DNA of 42,545 nucleotides from the IMG/VR virus record IMGVR_UViG_3300046559_000483, positions 1-42,545 of that record. One strand, given 5' to 3'. Position 1 is the stretch's first letter. Every line of letters starts with the position of its first letter. The DNA is from a virus. Shown here one piece after another: positions 13,655 through 21,540 of the stretch. Both the position numbers and the translations under genes were made by a program. The notes below the pieces were generated by a model that saw only the letters and a list, made by a program, of their open reading frames with translations, was not told the DNA's origin and did not search any database.

Positions 13655-15406
13655 ATGGATGCGATTCGCGAGCTGCTAGGACGGCTCAACGCGCTTACCG
13701 CGGAGGAGCTTGCGGACCTCCGTCAGAAAATCACAGAGGAGTTCAACGGCCTCGAGCCGGCCGACGGCGAGCAGGTAACGCCCGAGATCGCGCAGGCCAT
13801 GACCGAGCTACGCGAAGCCGCCGACCAGGTCCTGGCCGAGAGCGGCGCACGCGACGAGGCGCAGGCGGCGGCCGAACAGGCAGCCGAAGCGGCACGCGAG
13901 GGCGTGCGCGCGCTGGCGCCGCCCGAGGAGCCCGAGGCCGAAGCCGAGCCAGAAGAGGCAGAGCCCGAGCCCGAGGCAGAGCCGACGGGCGAGACCGAGG
14001 CAGAGGCCCCACAGCCCGAGCCCGTGGCCGCCAGCGGCCAGCGCCTCGCCAGGATGGCGCAGCGCCAGGCCAAGGCCGCGCCCAGCCCCGAGGTATCCGT
14101 GCCCGACACCAAGCGTGGCACGCTGGTAGCAGCTGGCTCGCTGTCAAGCTCGCTCCCACAGGGCAGCGAGATCCACACGCGCGGCGAGCTGGCCGAGGCG
14201 TTCTGCGACACGCTGCAGCGCCTCTCCCGGCAGGGGCCGGCTAAAGGCAACGTCCTAGTTGCCTCCTCGACGTTCGAGTACCCCGAGGAGCGGCGCCTGA
14301 CCGAGGACCCGTTCCGCAACACCGAGATGGTGCTGCGCGAGTGCGGGCCGGCGGCCAAAGGCATCGACCCGGCGACGGGCGCAGAGGCCCTCGTGGCGAC
14401 CGGCGGTATCTGCCTCCCGGTGAACGTCGACTACGCCGTGCCCACGTGGGCGACGGCGGAGCGGCCGGTGCGCGATGCGCTGCCGGCGTTCCAGGCGACC
14501 CGCGGCGGCATCCGCTTCGTCATCCCGCCGGACATCAGCACGTGGGAAGCCGCGACAGGGATCTGGACCGAGGCGACGGACGCCTCGCCGGGCGTCGAAG
14601 TGAAGCCCGTTGTGGCCCTGACGTGCGGGACCGAGGAACTCGTCTACGTCGAGGCCATCTCGACCCGGCTGGGCTTCGGCAACATGCAGAGCCGGTTCGC
14701 TCCCGAGCAGGTGGCGGCCAACACGGACGTGGCCATTGCGGCTGCGGCACGGGTGGCCGAGAACAACCTGCTCAACCTGATCGCAGAAACGTGCGTGAAA
14801 GGCGTCACGGCCGGCACGGCCTCGCAACTGGGCACGGTGCGGGAACTCCTATCCTCGGTGCTGCCGTTGCTCTGCAGCCAGCAGAAGCAGCTGCACAGGC
14901 TCTCCGACGACCAGGCGTTCTCGTTCATCCTGCCCCGCTGGCTCCGTAACGAGATCAAAGCGGACCTGGCCCGCGAGGCGGCGCACGTCTACGCACCGGG
15001 CCGCGATGCGCTGTGCGTATCGGACGCCGACGTGGACGCGCTGTTCGCGCCCTACAACGTGCGGCCGATCTGGCACTTCGACGGGCAGACGGCGGCGGTG
15101 GAAGGCGGCGTGAGCCAGATCTTCGTCGCCCCGGCCAAAGCGGCCATCAAGCCGTTCCCGACCAAAGTGGTGGGCTACTTCTTCGTCGAGGGGGCCATCC
15201 AGTTCCTCGACGCGGGACGGCTCGACCTCGGCGTGGTGCGCGACAGCACCCTGGACGCCACGAACGACTACGAGACGTTCGTGGAGACCTTCGAGGGCAT
15301 CGCGAAACGCAGCTACGCCAACGGCGCGCTCCAGACGGTGATGACCTTCGAGTCGACCGGCACGGCTGCGGCGCCCCTGGACATGAAAGGCAAACCGCCC
15401 GCCTGA
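13655..15406 (+). CDS. Major capsid protein with N-terminal scaffold (delta) domain
   Basis: A 583-residue HK97-type capsid precursor. Residues 1-~155 are acidic, Ala/Glu-rich and coiled-coil-like (LNALTAEELADLRQKI, then a long E/A/P stretch), as expected for a fused scaffold. TLVAAGS (156-162) marks the likely border to the shell domain. The shell region includes GGICLPVNVDYAVPTWATAE, RGGIRFVIPPDIS, a helix-rich AAAARVAENNLLNLIAE segment and a C-terminal FVEGAIQFLDAGRLDLGVVRDS, the conserved end of actinophage capsid proteins. The upstream maturation protease is expected to remove the scaffold. Ribosome-binding site GAAGGAG is present. Confidence 0.85.
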   Translation: MDAIRELLGRLNALTAEELADLRQKITEEFNGLEPADGEQVTPEIAQAMTELREAADQVLAESGARDEAQAAAEQAAEAAREGVRALAPPEEPEAEAEPEEAEPEPEAEPTGETEAEAPQPEPVAASGQRLARMAQRQAKAAPSPEVSVPDTKRGTLVAAGSLSSSLPQGSEIHTRGELAEAFCDTLQRLSRQGPAKGNVLVASSTFEYPEERRLTEDPFRNTEMVLRECGPAAKGIDPATGAEALVATGGICLPVNVDYAVPTWATAERPVRDALPAFQATRGGIRFVIPPDISTWEAATGIWTEATDASPGVEVKPVVALTCGTEELVYVEAISTRLGFGNMQSRFAPEQVAANTDVAIAAAARVAENNLLNLIAETCVKGVTAGTASQLGTVRELLSSVLPLLCSQQKQLHRLSDDQAFSFILPRWLRNEIKADLAREAAHVYAPGRDALCVSDADVDALFAPYNVRPIWHFDGQTAAVEGGVSQIFVAPAKAAIKPFPTKVVGYFFVEGAIQFLDAGRLDLGVVRDSTLDATNDYETFVETFEGIAKRSYANGALQTVMTFESTGTAAAPLDMKGKPPA

Positions 15407-15449
15407 TCGGATACAGGCAAACGGGTAACGGCAAAGGAGGGAGATCGGT

Positions 15450-16799
15450 ATGGCAGCGAACATGGCGATACCTGTACCGACCATCCCTCCACAGCCGCCG
15501 CAGCTCAGCCTGCTCAACAGTGCCGTCAGGCCCGACGATGCGACGGACCCGACGATCGGCACGGACCTGGAGCTTGTCTCCGGGGACCAGCAGGCTCTGC
15601 TGCGGGAACAGGTGCCGGACCTCTACGCGGAGCTACAGCGGCGGCAGGGCGAGGCGTGGGTAAGGGGCATTACTTATGCACCCTATTCCCACGCCGCCGC
15701 CGCTGTGCGCGACCCGTGCGACCTGACGTCGGTGGACCTGCCGGCGCTGCCGGCGCCGACCATCGAAAAAGCGGTGATCAAAGCAGGCGGCGCCCTAGCC
15801 GAAGAAGAATTCGAATACGTTGTAACCGCGATCAACGCCAACGGCGAGACTACGGCATCGGCCGTAGTAGCAGCCACGCCGGCCGGTGCCTCCAAATCCG
15901 TCACGCTGACGGTTTACAAGATCGGCTCGGCGGGCGTCAAATACCGCTTCTACCGCTGCAAAGCCGGCGTGAAAAAACCGCTGCGGATCAAAACGAAAGC
16001 GGTCACGGCCGTGAACCCGTACACGCCCGCGGGCGAAGGCACGACGTTCACGTGGACGGACATTGGCGAAGCAGAAGAAGCCGGCAAAGAAGCGCCCGCG
16101 GAAAACAAATCGGCGGGGCCGGGCGGCTACACCAACCTGGGTCTCATCACGGCGGTGCCCTACCTGATCCGCGTGACCGACCAGTGCTCGACGTTCGCCT
16201 TCGAGGCGCGCGACTTCAAGGGCCGCGCGCTGCGGCTGCTGGAGAACGCGCAGCACCAGGCGATCGAGAAGGAGTTCTGGACGGGCGCGCAGGCGATCAA
16301 ATCGACATGGCCCAACCACTATCTGGCCCAGGAAACGGGCCTGACCGAGCTGGAAGCCGGGAAAAAAGTGAGCCCTACGCGCGGGCTGCAGCTGCTACAG
16401 GATGCCCTCGACACCGGCTTCGGCGGCCAGGGCATGATCCACGTGCAGAAGCAGACGGCCACCAACCTCACAAAGGTGCGCCGGGTGGGCAGCATGATGC
16501 TCGACATGTTCGACAACATCGTGGTGCCAGGCGCGGGCTACCCCGGCACAGGCCCCGACAAAGGCGAAGGCGGCGGCGGCAAAGCACCGGGCGCCGGCTG
16601 CGCCTACATGTTCGCCTCAACGCTCGTGATGGTGCGGGCCGAGAAAGAGGGCACGGTGTTCCCCGACACCTTTGCCGAGGCCGTCGACTGGGGGCAGGGT
16701 GGGTTCCCCAACACGATCCGCTTCTACGCCGAGAAGTTCGCCGTGGCGTACCTGGACAACAGCGCGCGCTACTGCGTGGAAGTGAAACTCGAAGAATGA
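15450..16799 (+). CDS. Second capsid-associated structural protein with inserted beta domain
   Basis: A 449-residue protein following a strong AAAGGAGGG site. The parts before residue ~100 and after ~222 belong together and resemble a conserved actinophage protein encoded just after the capsid gene (DQCSTFAFEARDFKGRA, QGMIHVQKQTATNL, CAYMFASTLVMVRA). Residues ~103-222 are a fibronectin- or Ig-like insertion (FEYVVTAINANGET, SVTLTVYKIGSAGVKYRFYR). The insert uses almost only AAA and GAA codons, while the flanks use AAG and GAG. I infer an HK97-like or connector protein that displays an acquired surface domain. Confidence 0.6.
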   Translation: MAANMAIPVPTIPPQPPQLSLLNSAVRPDDATDPTIGTDLELVSGDQQALLREQVPDLYAELQRRQGEAWVRGITYAPYSHAAAAVRDPCDLTSVDLPALPAPTIEKAVIKAGGALAEEEFEYVVTAINANGETTASAVVAATPAGASKSVTLTVYKIGSAGVKYRFYRCKAGVKKPLRIKTKAVTAVNPYTPAGEGTTFTWTDIGEAEEAGKEAPAENKSAGPGGYTNLGLITAVPYLIRVTDQCSTFAFEARDFKGRALRLLENAQHQAIEKEFWTGAQAIKSTWPNHYLAQETGLTELEAGKKVSPTRGLQLLQDALDTGFGGQGMIHVQKQTATNLTKVRRVGSMMLDMFDNIVVPGAGYPGTGPDKGEGGGGKAPGAGCAYMFASTLVMVRAEKEGTVFPDTFAEAVDWGQGGFPNTIRFYAEKFAVAYLDNSARYCVEVKLEE

Positions 16800-16824
16800 G
16801 CAACCGAGACAAGGAGCCTGACCG

Positions 16825-18075
16825 ATGACCGTAGTCACACCAGGCGCGAGCGTCTTCGTCAAGGCATTCCGCGTCAGCCAGTTGACCGAAGAAGGCACCA
16901 TCGCCCCCGGCGCCGTGACCGTCACGACCAAAGACGGCATGAAACTGAACATCGCGCCCTCGATGCACACGGGCGCCGACATCGCCATCGAGAACGCTGC
17001 CGGTGACCTGGCCACGCTGGCCAAGCACGGCGACATGATCAAGTTCTACACCGTGCAGCTGGAGCTGGCGAAGCCCGACCCGCAGATTGAGCAGATGTGC
17101 TGCGGTGGCACGCTGCTGGGATCGAGCGCGGCGGCGCTGGGCGAACCGGGCGCCCCCGCCGTGGTTTCGCAGAAAACGGAAGGCACGATCCTCGAAGGTT
17201 TCGTCGGCTACCGCACGGCGCAATACAACGTCTACGGCGAGAGCAAAGCCACCGTTGAAGTGCTGGGCGCGAAAACGAACGCCTCCAACACCAACACGGC
17301 CATCGTGACGCCCACGGGCGCAGCGGCTACGGCCATCGGCTACCGCATCTACGGCCGCAGTCCCGCCGCCGGCCAGTTCCTCGGCAACGTGCCGAACATC
17401 GCCAAACCGAAACTGAAAAAAGCGGTGGCGATCAAAGGGCTGAAAAAAGGCACGCCGCTGGTGATCGAAGTGGAAACGGTGACGGTAGGGATCCCCGGCG
17501 GCACCTACCTCGTGACCGAGGCGGCAGCAGAAGGCAAGGCCGTCGTCAAGGTGGTGGGCTACGTGCCCATCGGCGCATCCTCGGCCACCGTCGAAATCGT
17601 GAACGAAACGGAAAACGCCGCTGAATTCAAAATCGGCGAATTCAAAGCGGTGTTCTGGGACACGGGCAGCATCGTGCCCAACGGCAACGTCTCGGAAACG
17701 GACACCACGGGCGGCGCGGGCGAAAACCTGGGCGTGAGCGCCCCGTTGCTTGGCCCCGTAGGCCAGCCCAACGGCGTGAGCATCGAGGCGTGGAGCTACA
17801 ACTACGTGGAAGGCGCCGTGAGCCAGACGCTGCCCTACTGGTGGTGGGTGCTGCCGAGGGTGCGGCACATGCACATCGCCGCACGCGACCTCAACAACGC
17901 CAACACGGCCACGCTCATGGAAGGCATCGGCGTGGGCAACACGGGCTGGGGCACGGGGCCAAGCGGCGAATGGCCGGCCAGCACCTTCTCTGCCGCGAGG
18001 GCCTGGCAGCGGCTACGGTGCGGCGCCGAGGTCGTGCCGGAACCGTCCTACTCGCCGCAGTACGCGACGGTCTAG
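16825..18075 (+). CDS. Major tail-like protein with inserted beta domain
   Basis: A 416-residue protein. The N-terminal part (VTVTTKDGMKLNIAP, IKFYTVQLELAKPDPQIEQMCCGGTLL) and the C-terminal part (NGVSIEAWSYNYVEG, LPYWWWVLPRVRHMHIA, GVGNTGWGTGPSGEWP) match the two halves of actinophage major tail proteins. Residues ~113-285 are inserted: a beta-rich, AAA/GAA-coded segment (NVYGESKATVEV, GYRIYGRSPAAGQFLGN) similar in style to the insert of the preceding gene. The product would build the tail tube with the insert exposed. Lying before the head-tail connector genes is unusual for a tube gene, so a capsid-associated role remains possible. Confidence 0.6.
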   Translation: MTVVTPGASVFVKAFRVSQLTEEGTIAPGAVTVTTKDGMKLNIAPSMHTGADIAIENAAGDLATLAKHGDMIKFYTVQLELAKPDPQIEQMCCGGTLLGSSAAALGEPGAPAVVSQKTEGTILEGFVGYRTAQYNVYGESKATVEVLGAKTNASNTNTAIVTPTGAAATAIGYRIYGRSPAAGQFLGNVPNIAKPKLKKAVAIKGLKKGTPLVIEVETVTVGIPGGTYLVTEAAAEGKAVVKVVGYVPIGASSATVEIVNETENAAEFKIGEFKAVFWDTGSIVPNGNVSETDTTGGAGENLGVSAPLLGPVGQPNGVSIEAWSYNYVEGAVSQTLPYWWWVLPRVRHMHIAARDLNNANTATLMEGIGVGNTGWGTGPSGEWPASTFSAARAWQRLRCGAEVVPEPSYSPQYATV

Positions 18076-18086
18076 ACGTAGCCGTG

Positions 18087-18578
18087 CTAGCTAGCTTGCT
18101 TGCGGGCGTCGCGCCTCCGGGCGTAGCGCCCGCGCTCAAGTTCAGCACGGCGAGCCTTGCGTCGCTGCAATTCCTCGGGCGTTGCTGGGGTCGCGTTTTC
18201 GCGGCGTGTCTGCTCGCGCGCGAGGGCACGCGCACGCTGTGGACCCGAGGACAGGTTGCGCGCCAGGTTGGCGGCGCGTTCCTTTGGGGTTTGCGGAGCC
18301 GGTCGTGGGCCGTAGATGCGCTCGCTGTTTTCAAGCGTCTTGATCTTGTGGCAGTTCGCGCACAGCAGTTGATACTCGCTTGGGTTGGCTGCAATCAGGT
18401 CGTAATAGCGTCGGGTGCCGTGTTTGATGCCAGCACGGCGCTCGGCGTGGCCGCCGCCGTTGACATGGTCAATCTCAAGCACTCGCGGGTCACCATTTCC
18501 GCAGCGCACGCAACACCCGCCCATTTCGCGGAACGCGTCAGCTCTACGGTTTATGTTCATCTGGCGTCGGTCGCTCAC
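18087..18578 (-). CDS. HNH endonuclease
   Basis: A 163-residue protein on the minus strand from GTG 18578-18576. The zinc-supported HNH core is complete: CVRC (C23, C26), LEIDHVNGGG (D37, H38), and LLCANCHKIKT (C73, C76, H77). A long basic helical tail (residues ~95-163, many RRA and ARE repeats) may bind DNA. No ribosome-binding site is clear, but TAGGGT lies exactly 7 nt before the GTG, suggesting a leaderless transcript. Standing alone and antisense between structural genes, it looks like a free-standing homing-type endonuclease. A role in packaging is less likely because the terminase genes are far away. Confidence 0.8.
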   Translation of the reverse strand: MSDRRQMNINRRADAFREMGGCCVRCGNGDPRVLEIDHVNGGGHAERRAGIKHGTRRYYDLIAANPSEYQLLCANCHKIKTLENSERIYGPRPAPQTPKERAANLARNLSSGPQRARALAREQTRRENATPATPEELQRRKARRAELERGRYARRRDARKQAS

Positions 18579-18585
18579 GTGTCCC

Positions 18586-18591
18586 ACCCTA
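18586..18591 (-). promoter_or_regulatory. -10 hexamer TAGGGT, leaderless start of the HNH gene
   Basis: Read on the minus strand, TAGGGT (18591-18586) is followed by 7 nt and then GTG at 18578. This is the same spacing as TAGCCT before the terminase gene. The intervening GGTGGGA could act as a poor ribosome-binding site, so leaderless initiation is likely but not certain. Confidence 0.4.
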
Positions 18592-18618
18592 ACACCACGG
18601 CGGGGAGGGAGTAACCCC

Positions 18619-19500
18619 GTGGCACGTACAGGGCCATGCACACCTTGGACATCGGGCCAGGACGTGGAAGAACTGCAGTGGGTCAAGGAAGCCGCCGACG
18701 CGCTCACGAAAAAGCAGGCGCTAACCGACGGCCAGCTGGAGGCCATCTGCGCCTCCTCTGCCATGGAGGCCAGCGAGGCGCTCTACGAGCAGAGCGGGCG
18801 CCTGTTCACGGGCGAGTGCGGGCCGGCCACGATCCGGCCCGTAAGCCGCCCCACGGACATAGACATGCGCTCCCTGGGCGCCACGCTATCACCCGTCGGC
18901 TGGTACTCGAGCAGCGGCTTTAGCTCGGCCTACGGCAGCTTCGTCCCCGGCGTGCTAACGCACTACGGCCGCAGCGACCCGCCGGAAATCCAGATCCCGT
19001 GGCCGGTGCGCGCGATCGTGCAGGTGCAGATCGACGGCATCGTGATCCCAGACGAAGAGTACGAGTTGCGCGACGCCAAGACGCTGGTGCGGATACGGCC
19101 CACGGCCAGCTACGTGCCCACCGCCCGCTACGGCTGGCCCACGAGCCAGCGCATGGACCTGCCCGACACGCAGCCGGGCACGTTCAGCATCACGTTCCTG
19201 TTCGGGCAGGACCCGCCGGCCTTGGGCACGGCCGCGGCGCTCACGCTGGCGCAGTACATAGCCCTGCCAAAGCTGGGCGATCGCAAGCACATGCCCCAGC
19301 GCGTCACCTCAATGCAGAGACAGGGCATCAGCGCCCAGGTGGTGGACGTGATCGACCTGCTGCGCAAAGGCGCCGGCACGGGCATCTACGAGGTCGACCT
19401 GTTCCTGAAGAGCGTCAACCCCGGCATGGCCGACAGGCAGGGCATGGTGTGGTCGCCGGACATGGGCAGGCCGCGGCGCCAGGCGCAGGCGGCGCCCTAA
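18619..19500 (+). CDS. Head-tail connector (adaptor) protein
   Basis: A 293-residue protein from GTG 18619, after GGAGGGAGTAA. The opening CTPWTSGQDVEEL and the following ASEALYEQSGRLFTGECGPATIRP are typical of actinophage head-to-tail adaptors. The middle is beta-rich (IVQVQIDGIVIPDEEYELRD) and the C-terminal half has helices suited to ring formation (AALTLAQYIALPKLGD, QVVDVIDLLRKG). It should dock on the portal and complete the head-tail joint. Confidence 0.7.
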   Translation: MARTGPCTPWTSGQDVEELQWVKEAADALTKKQALTDGQLEAICASSAMEASEALYEQSGRLFTGECGPATIRPVSRPTDIDMRSLGATLSPVGWYSSSGFSSAYGSFVPGVLTHYGRSDPPEIQIPWPVRAIVQVQIDGIVIPDEEYELRDAKTLVRIRPTASYVPTARYGWPTSQRMDLPDTQPGTFSITFLFGQDPPALGTAAALTLAQYIALPKLGDRKHMPQRVTSMQRQGISAQVVDVIDLLRKGAGTGIYEVDLFLKSVNPGMADRQGMVWSPDMGRPRRQAQAAP

Positions 19501-19553
19501 CCGTGAGCGGCCACAGAACCGCCACGACAGCCCCGTTGGGGCGGTGAGCCGGC

Positions 19554-20030
19554 GTGACGGTAGGGGAGGTGGCCACCAAGGCGCTGGCGGCGTTTGCGGA
19601 CGCGCTCGAGGAGCAGGGCGTGACGTTGCCGGATCGCCGCTATATGGCGCCAGGCTCGATCATCCCGTGGGACGGCGAACAGCTCGTCGTGACGCTGCAG
19701 AGCGTGGGTCAGGGCAAACCCGGCGCCCCACAGGCGCAACGTTACCTGCCGGGCTCTGAGAACTTCTACGCGCAGTTCGCCGTGGCGATCGTGCGCGTCG
19801 TGCCGGCGCTAAGCGACGGCCCCGAAGGCATCCCAGACGAAGGTGAACTCAACGACGCCGGGGTGGTGGCCATGACCGACGCGCTGGCGCTGGTGCGCGC
19901 GGCCGTGACGGTACACGCGGCCTCGGTCGCCACGGGCCTGGGCATGGACTTCGTCGTAGGGCCGTGCACGACGGTCGGGCCAGAGGGCGGGCTGGCGGGG
20001 CACCGGCTGCTGTTCGAGGTGTCGCTATAG
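19554..20030 (+). CDS. Head-tail connector / tail terminator-like protein
   Basis: A 158-residue protein from GTG 19554. It has LPDRRYMAPGSIIPWDGEQLVVTLQ followed by strands (NFYAQFAVAIVRVVP) and a long helix (MTDALALVRAAVTVHAASVAT), a layout shared by proteins encoded between the adaptor and gp10-like genes in actinophages. These are variously called stopper or tail terminator. The 53-nt gap before it contains a small hairpin (GCCCCGTTGGGGC, 19530-19542). The exact structural place is inferred from gene order. Confidence 0.6.
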   Translation: MTVGEVATKALAAFADALEEQGVTLPDRRYMAPGSIIPWDGEQLVVTLQSVGQGKPGAPQAQRYLPGSENFYAQFAVAIVRVVPALSDGPEGIPDEGELNDAGVVAMTDALALVRAAVTVHAASVATGLGMDFVVGPCTTVGPEGGLAGHRLLFEVSL

Positions 20031-20452
20031 CCATCAGGCTCGTCACCGACGGCGCGAAGCTCCAGGCGCTGCTGAAGGGACCGGGCGGCCCCGTGTTCCG
20101 GCACCTATCAGAGCGCGCCACGGTCGTGCAGATGGCCGCGCGGGCCAAAGCGCCCCGGCGCACCGGCTGCCTGCAGGAGAGCATCGTCAAGCGCGTGGAG
20201 TTCGGCGTGCCCTCGGGCTTCATCATCAGGATCGTCTGCGACACCACGCCGTGCAGCCCTACGCGGACGAGCTACAGCCTGTTCGTTCACGAGGGCACGC
20301 AGCCGCACGCGATCTACGGCAACCCGACGCTCAGTTTTTGGTGGGACGCAGGCCCCAACGGGCCGGGCCAATACTTCTTCAGCAGCGTGCAGCACCCCGG
20401 CACGCGCCCGCAGCCGTTTCTGCGGGACGCGCTACCGCTGGCCGCGGGCTAG
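20027..20452 (+). CDS. HK97 gp10-like tail completion protein
   Basis: About 141 residues in a frame whose only canonical start (GTG 19964) would lie 67 nt inside the previous gene. Family-like sequence begins at AIRLVTDGAKLQALL, so I place the start at ATA 20027, which overlaps the previous stop (ATAG) and has GAGGTG 5 nt upstream. Conserved elements are QMAARAKAPRRTGCLQESI, YSLFVHEGTQPHAIYG and HPGTRPQPFLRDAL, characteristic of HK97 gp10-like proteins that join head and tail. The product identity is firmer than the start. Confidence 0.7.
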   Translation: MAIRLVTDGAKLQALLKGPGGPVFRHLSERATVVQMAARAKAPRRTGCLQESIVKRVEFGVPSGFIIRIVCDTTPCSPTRTSYSLFVHEGTQPHAIYGNPTLSFWWDAGPNGPGQYFFSSVQHPGTRPQPFLRDALPLAAG

Positions 20453-20493
20453 CGCCAGCCCTGTGCGCCGAGGGAACTATAGCACACCAATAG

Positions 20494-20754
20494 CTAGGAT
20501 GCAAGCGACCAGTGCTCGGGATTGACGCATTCCCGGTCACCGCAAGCGTTCACGAGCTTGCGGCCTTTGGGCACCGGCCCGACCAGTGCTTCATAGGAGA
20601 ACCTGTGGGCCATGCGGCTGCCCTCGCCCCGGTGCGGGAAGTAGGCGTAGCCGCTCTGCGTGCGTCCCGCCCACTCCCAGCAGCGGCCGAGGCCGCAGCG
20701 ATCGTTGCCGGCGTAGCGCACCCGGCCCAAGAAGCGCTCCATGGTCGTGGGCAT
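20494..20754 (-). CDS. HNH endonuclease, possibly degenerate
   Basis: An 86-residue minus-strand protein from ATG 20754-20752. It has the layout of small phage HNH nucleases: C20/C25 with WEWAG, a Gly-Tyr turn, MAHRFSYEALVGPVPKG, and CGDRECVNPEHW (C71, C76, N78, H81). The His that normally precedes the second cysteine block (as in LDHxC) is replaced by Asn-Ala (LVNAC), and the protein stops right after the PEHW motif. It may be inactive. CAACAT ends 7 nt before the ATG, a weaker version of the leaderless spacing seen elsewhere. GTG 20772 is an alternative start. Confidence 0.65.
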   Translation of the reverse strand: MPTTMERFLGRVRYAGNDRCGLGRCWEWAGRTQSGYAYFPHRGEGSRMAHRFSYEALVGPVPKGRKLVNACGDRECVNPEHWSLAS

Positions 20755-20839
20755 GGCCAAATGTTGCCACACCTGCCTAGCCAGCGGGGAGCCACCCGCG
20801 CATACTGCCCTCACAACCCAACGCAGGAGGCGAGGCACC

Positions 20840-21277
20840 ATGGACATCAACATCGCACCGGGCGAGACGCTAGAGGAGGCACAGGCCGCCGAGCCGATCC
20901 CGTTCAAGGTGGTGGGGCACCAGCGCGACGACAAGGGCAAGGTCAAGGTCGTGGAGTACGGCTACGAGTGCAACTCGACCTACCCGTTCGGCGCGTTCAC
21001 AGACTTTCTGGAGGCGGTGGGGTCGGGCCGCGGCGGCGCACAGCTGCTCGAGTTCGTCCTGGACTGCCTGGCCAACGACGAGGAACGCGAGCGCTTCCGG
21101 GCGATGCTGGACGCCACGCGGCACGGGCTGAGCCTCAACCCCGACCTGCTGGACCTGCTCTCCAACAGCCTGATCGCCGCCTACACAAACCGCCCTACGA
21201 GACGGCCTTCCGCCTCGGCTGGTGGGCCATCGCGCGGCGCGCGGAGATCAGCGGCCGGGGCCAACGGGAGGGCATAG
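20840..21277 (+). CDS. Tail assembly chaperone, short form (G-like)
   Basis: A 145-residue protein from ATG 20840 after GCAGGAGG. It has a beta-rich start (FKVVGHQRDDKGKVKVVEYGYEC) and helical middle (FVLDCLANDEERERFRAMLDATRHG), then LIAAYTNRPTRRPSASAGG, the typical low-complexity end of actinophage G-type chaperones just before the tape measure. It helps the tape measure fold and tail tube assembly start. The frame overlaps an open -1 frame, so it is also the first part of a longer product. Confidence 0.75.
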   Translation: MDINIAPGETLEEAQAAEPIPFKVVGHQRDDKGKVKVVEYGYECNSTYPFGAFTDFLEAVGSGRGGAQLLEFVLDCLANDEERERFRAMLDATRHGLSLNPDLLDLLSNSLIAAYTNRPTRRPSASAGGPSRGARRSAAGANGRA

Positions 21278-21537
21278 CCGACCTGCGCCGTAGGCCGGCC
21301 AGCCTAGCCCTCGATGTGGTCTACACCTACATGCTCGATGAAGTGCCCGTCGAAGCCCGGCAGGCATACCGCGAGTCGCTGGAACACGAGCTGCCAGCGC
21401 CGCTCACACCAGCGGAGCGCGAGGAGTACGAGGAGCAGGAGTGGGGGCTGCGGCCGGCGCAGGTGCGCGAGGCAGAACGGTCGGAGGAGATGCTGGCGCA
21501 GTGGGAGCGGCTGCCCCAGGCGGCAGAGGGGGTGTAG
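20840..21537 (+). CDS. Tail assembly chaperone, -1 frameshift product (G-T-like)
   Basis: The -1 frame downstream of about 21185-21196 encodes conserved-looking sequence (YETAFRLGWWAIARRAE, LALDVVYTYMLDEVPVEARQAYRESL) and has no start or ribosome-binding site of its own. This matches the gpG-gpT arrangement of siphoviruses. Candidate slip sites are ACA-AAC (21185-21190) and CGC-CCT (21191-21196). A slip on CCT would join ...YTNRP to YETAF... and give about 232 residues. No perfect X-XXY-YYZ heptamer is present, so the precise site is inferred. Confidence 0.65.
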
Positions 21538-21540
21538 CCC

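Noticed and set aside
16468-17874. 468-codon minus-strand frame opposite the major-tail-like gene
   Set aside because: A shadow of the + strand gene: His/Arg/Gly-rich, no recognisable domain, and it spans two + strand genes.
19516-19547. Inverted repeat ACCGCC...GGCGGT with inner CCCCGTTGGGG as a terminator
   Set aside because: Short stem, no U tract, and it lies inside the connector operon where termination would be harmful.
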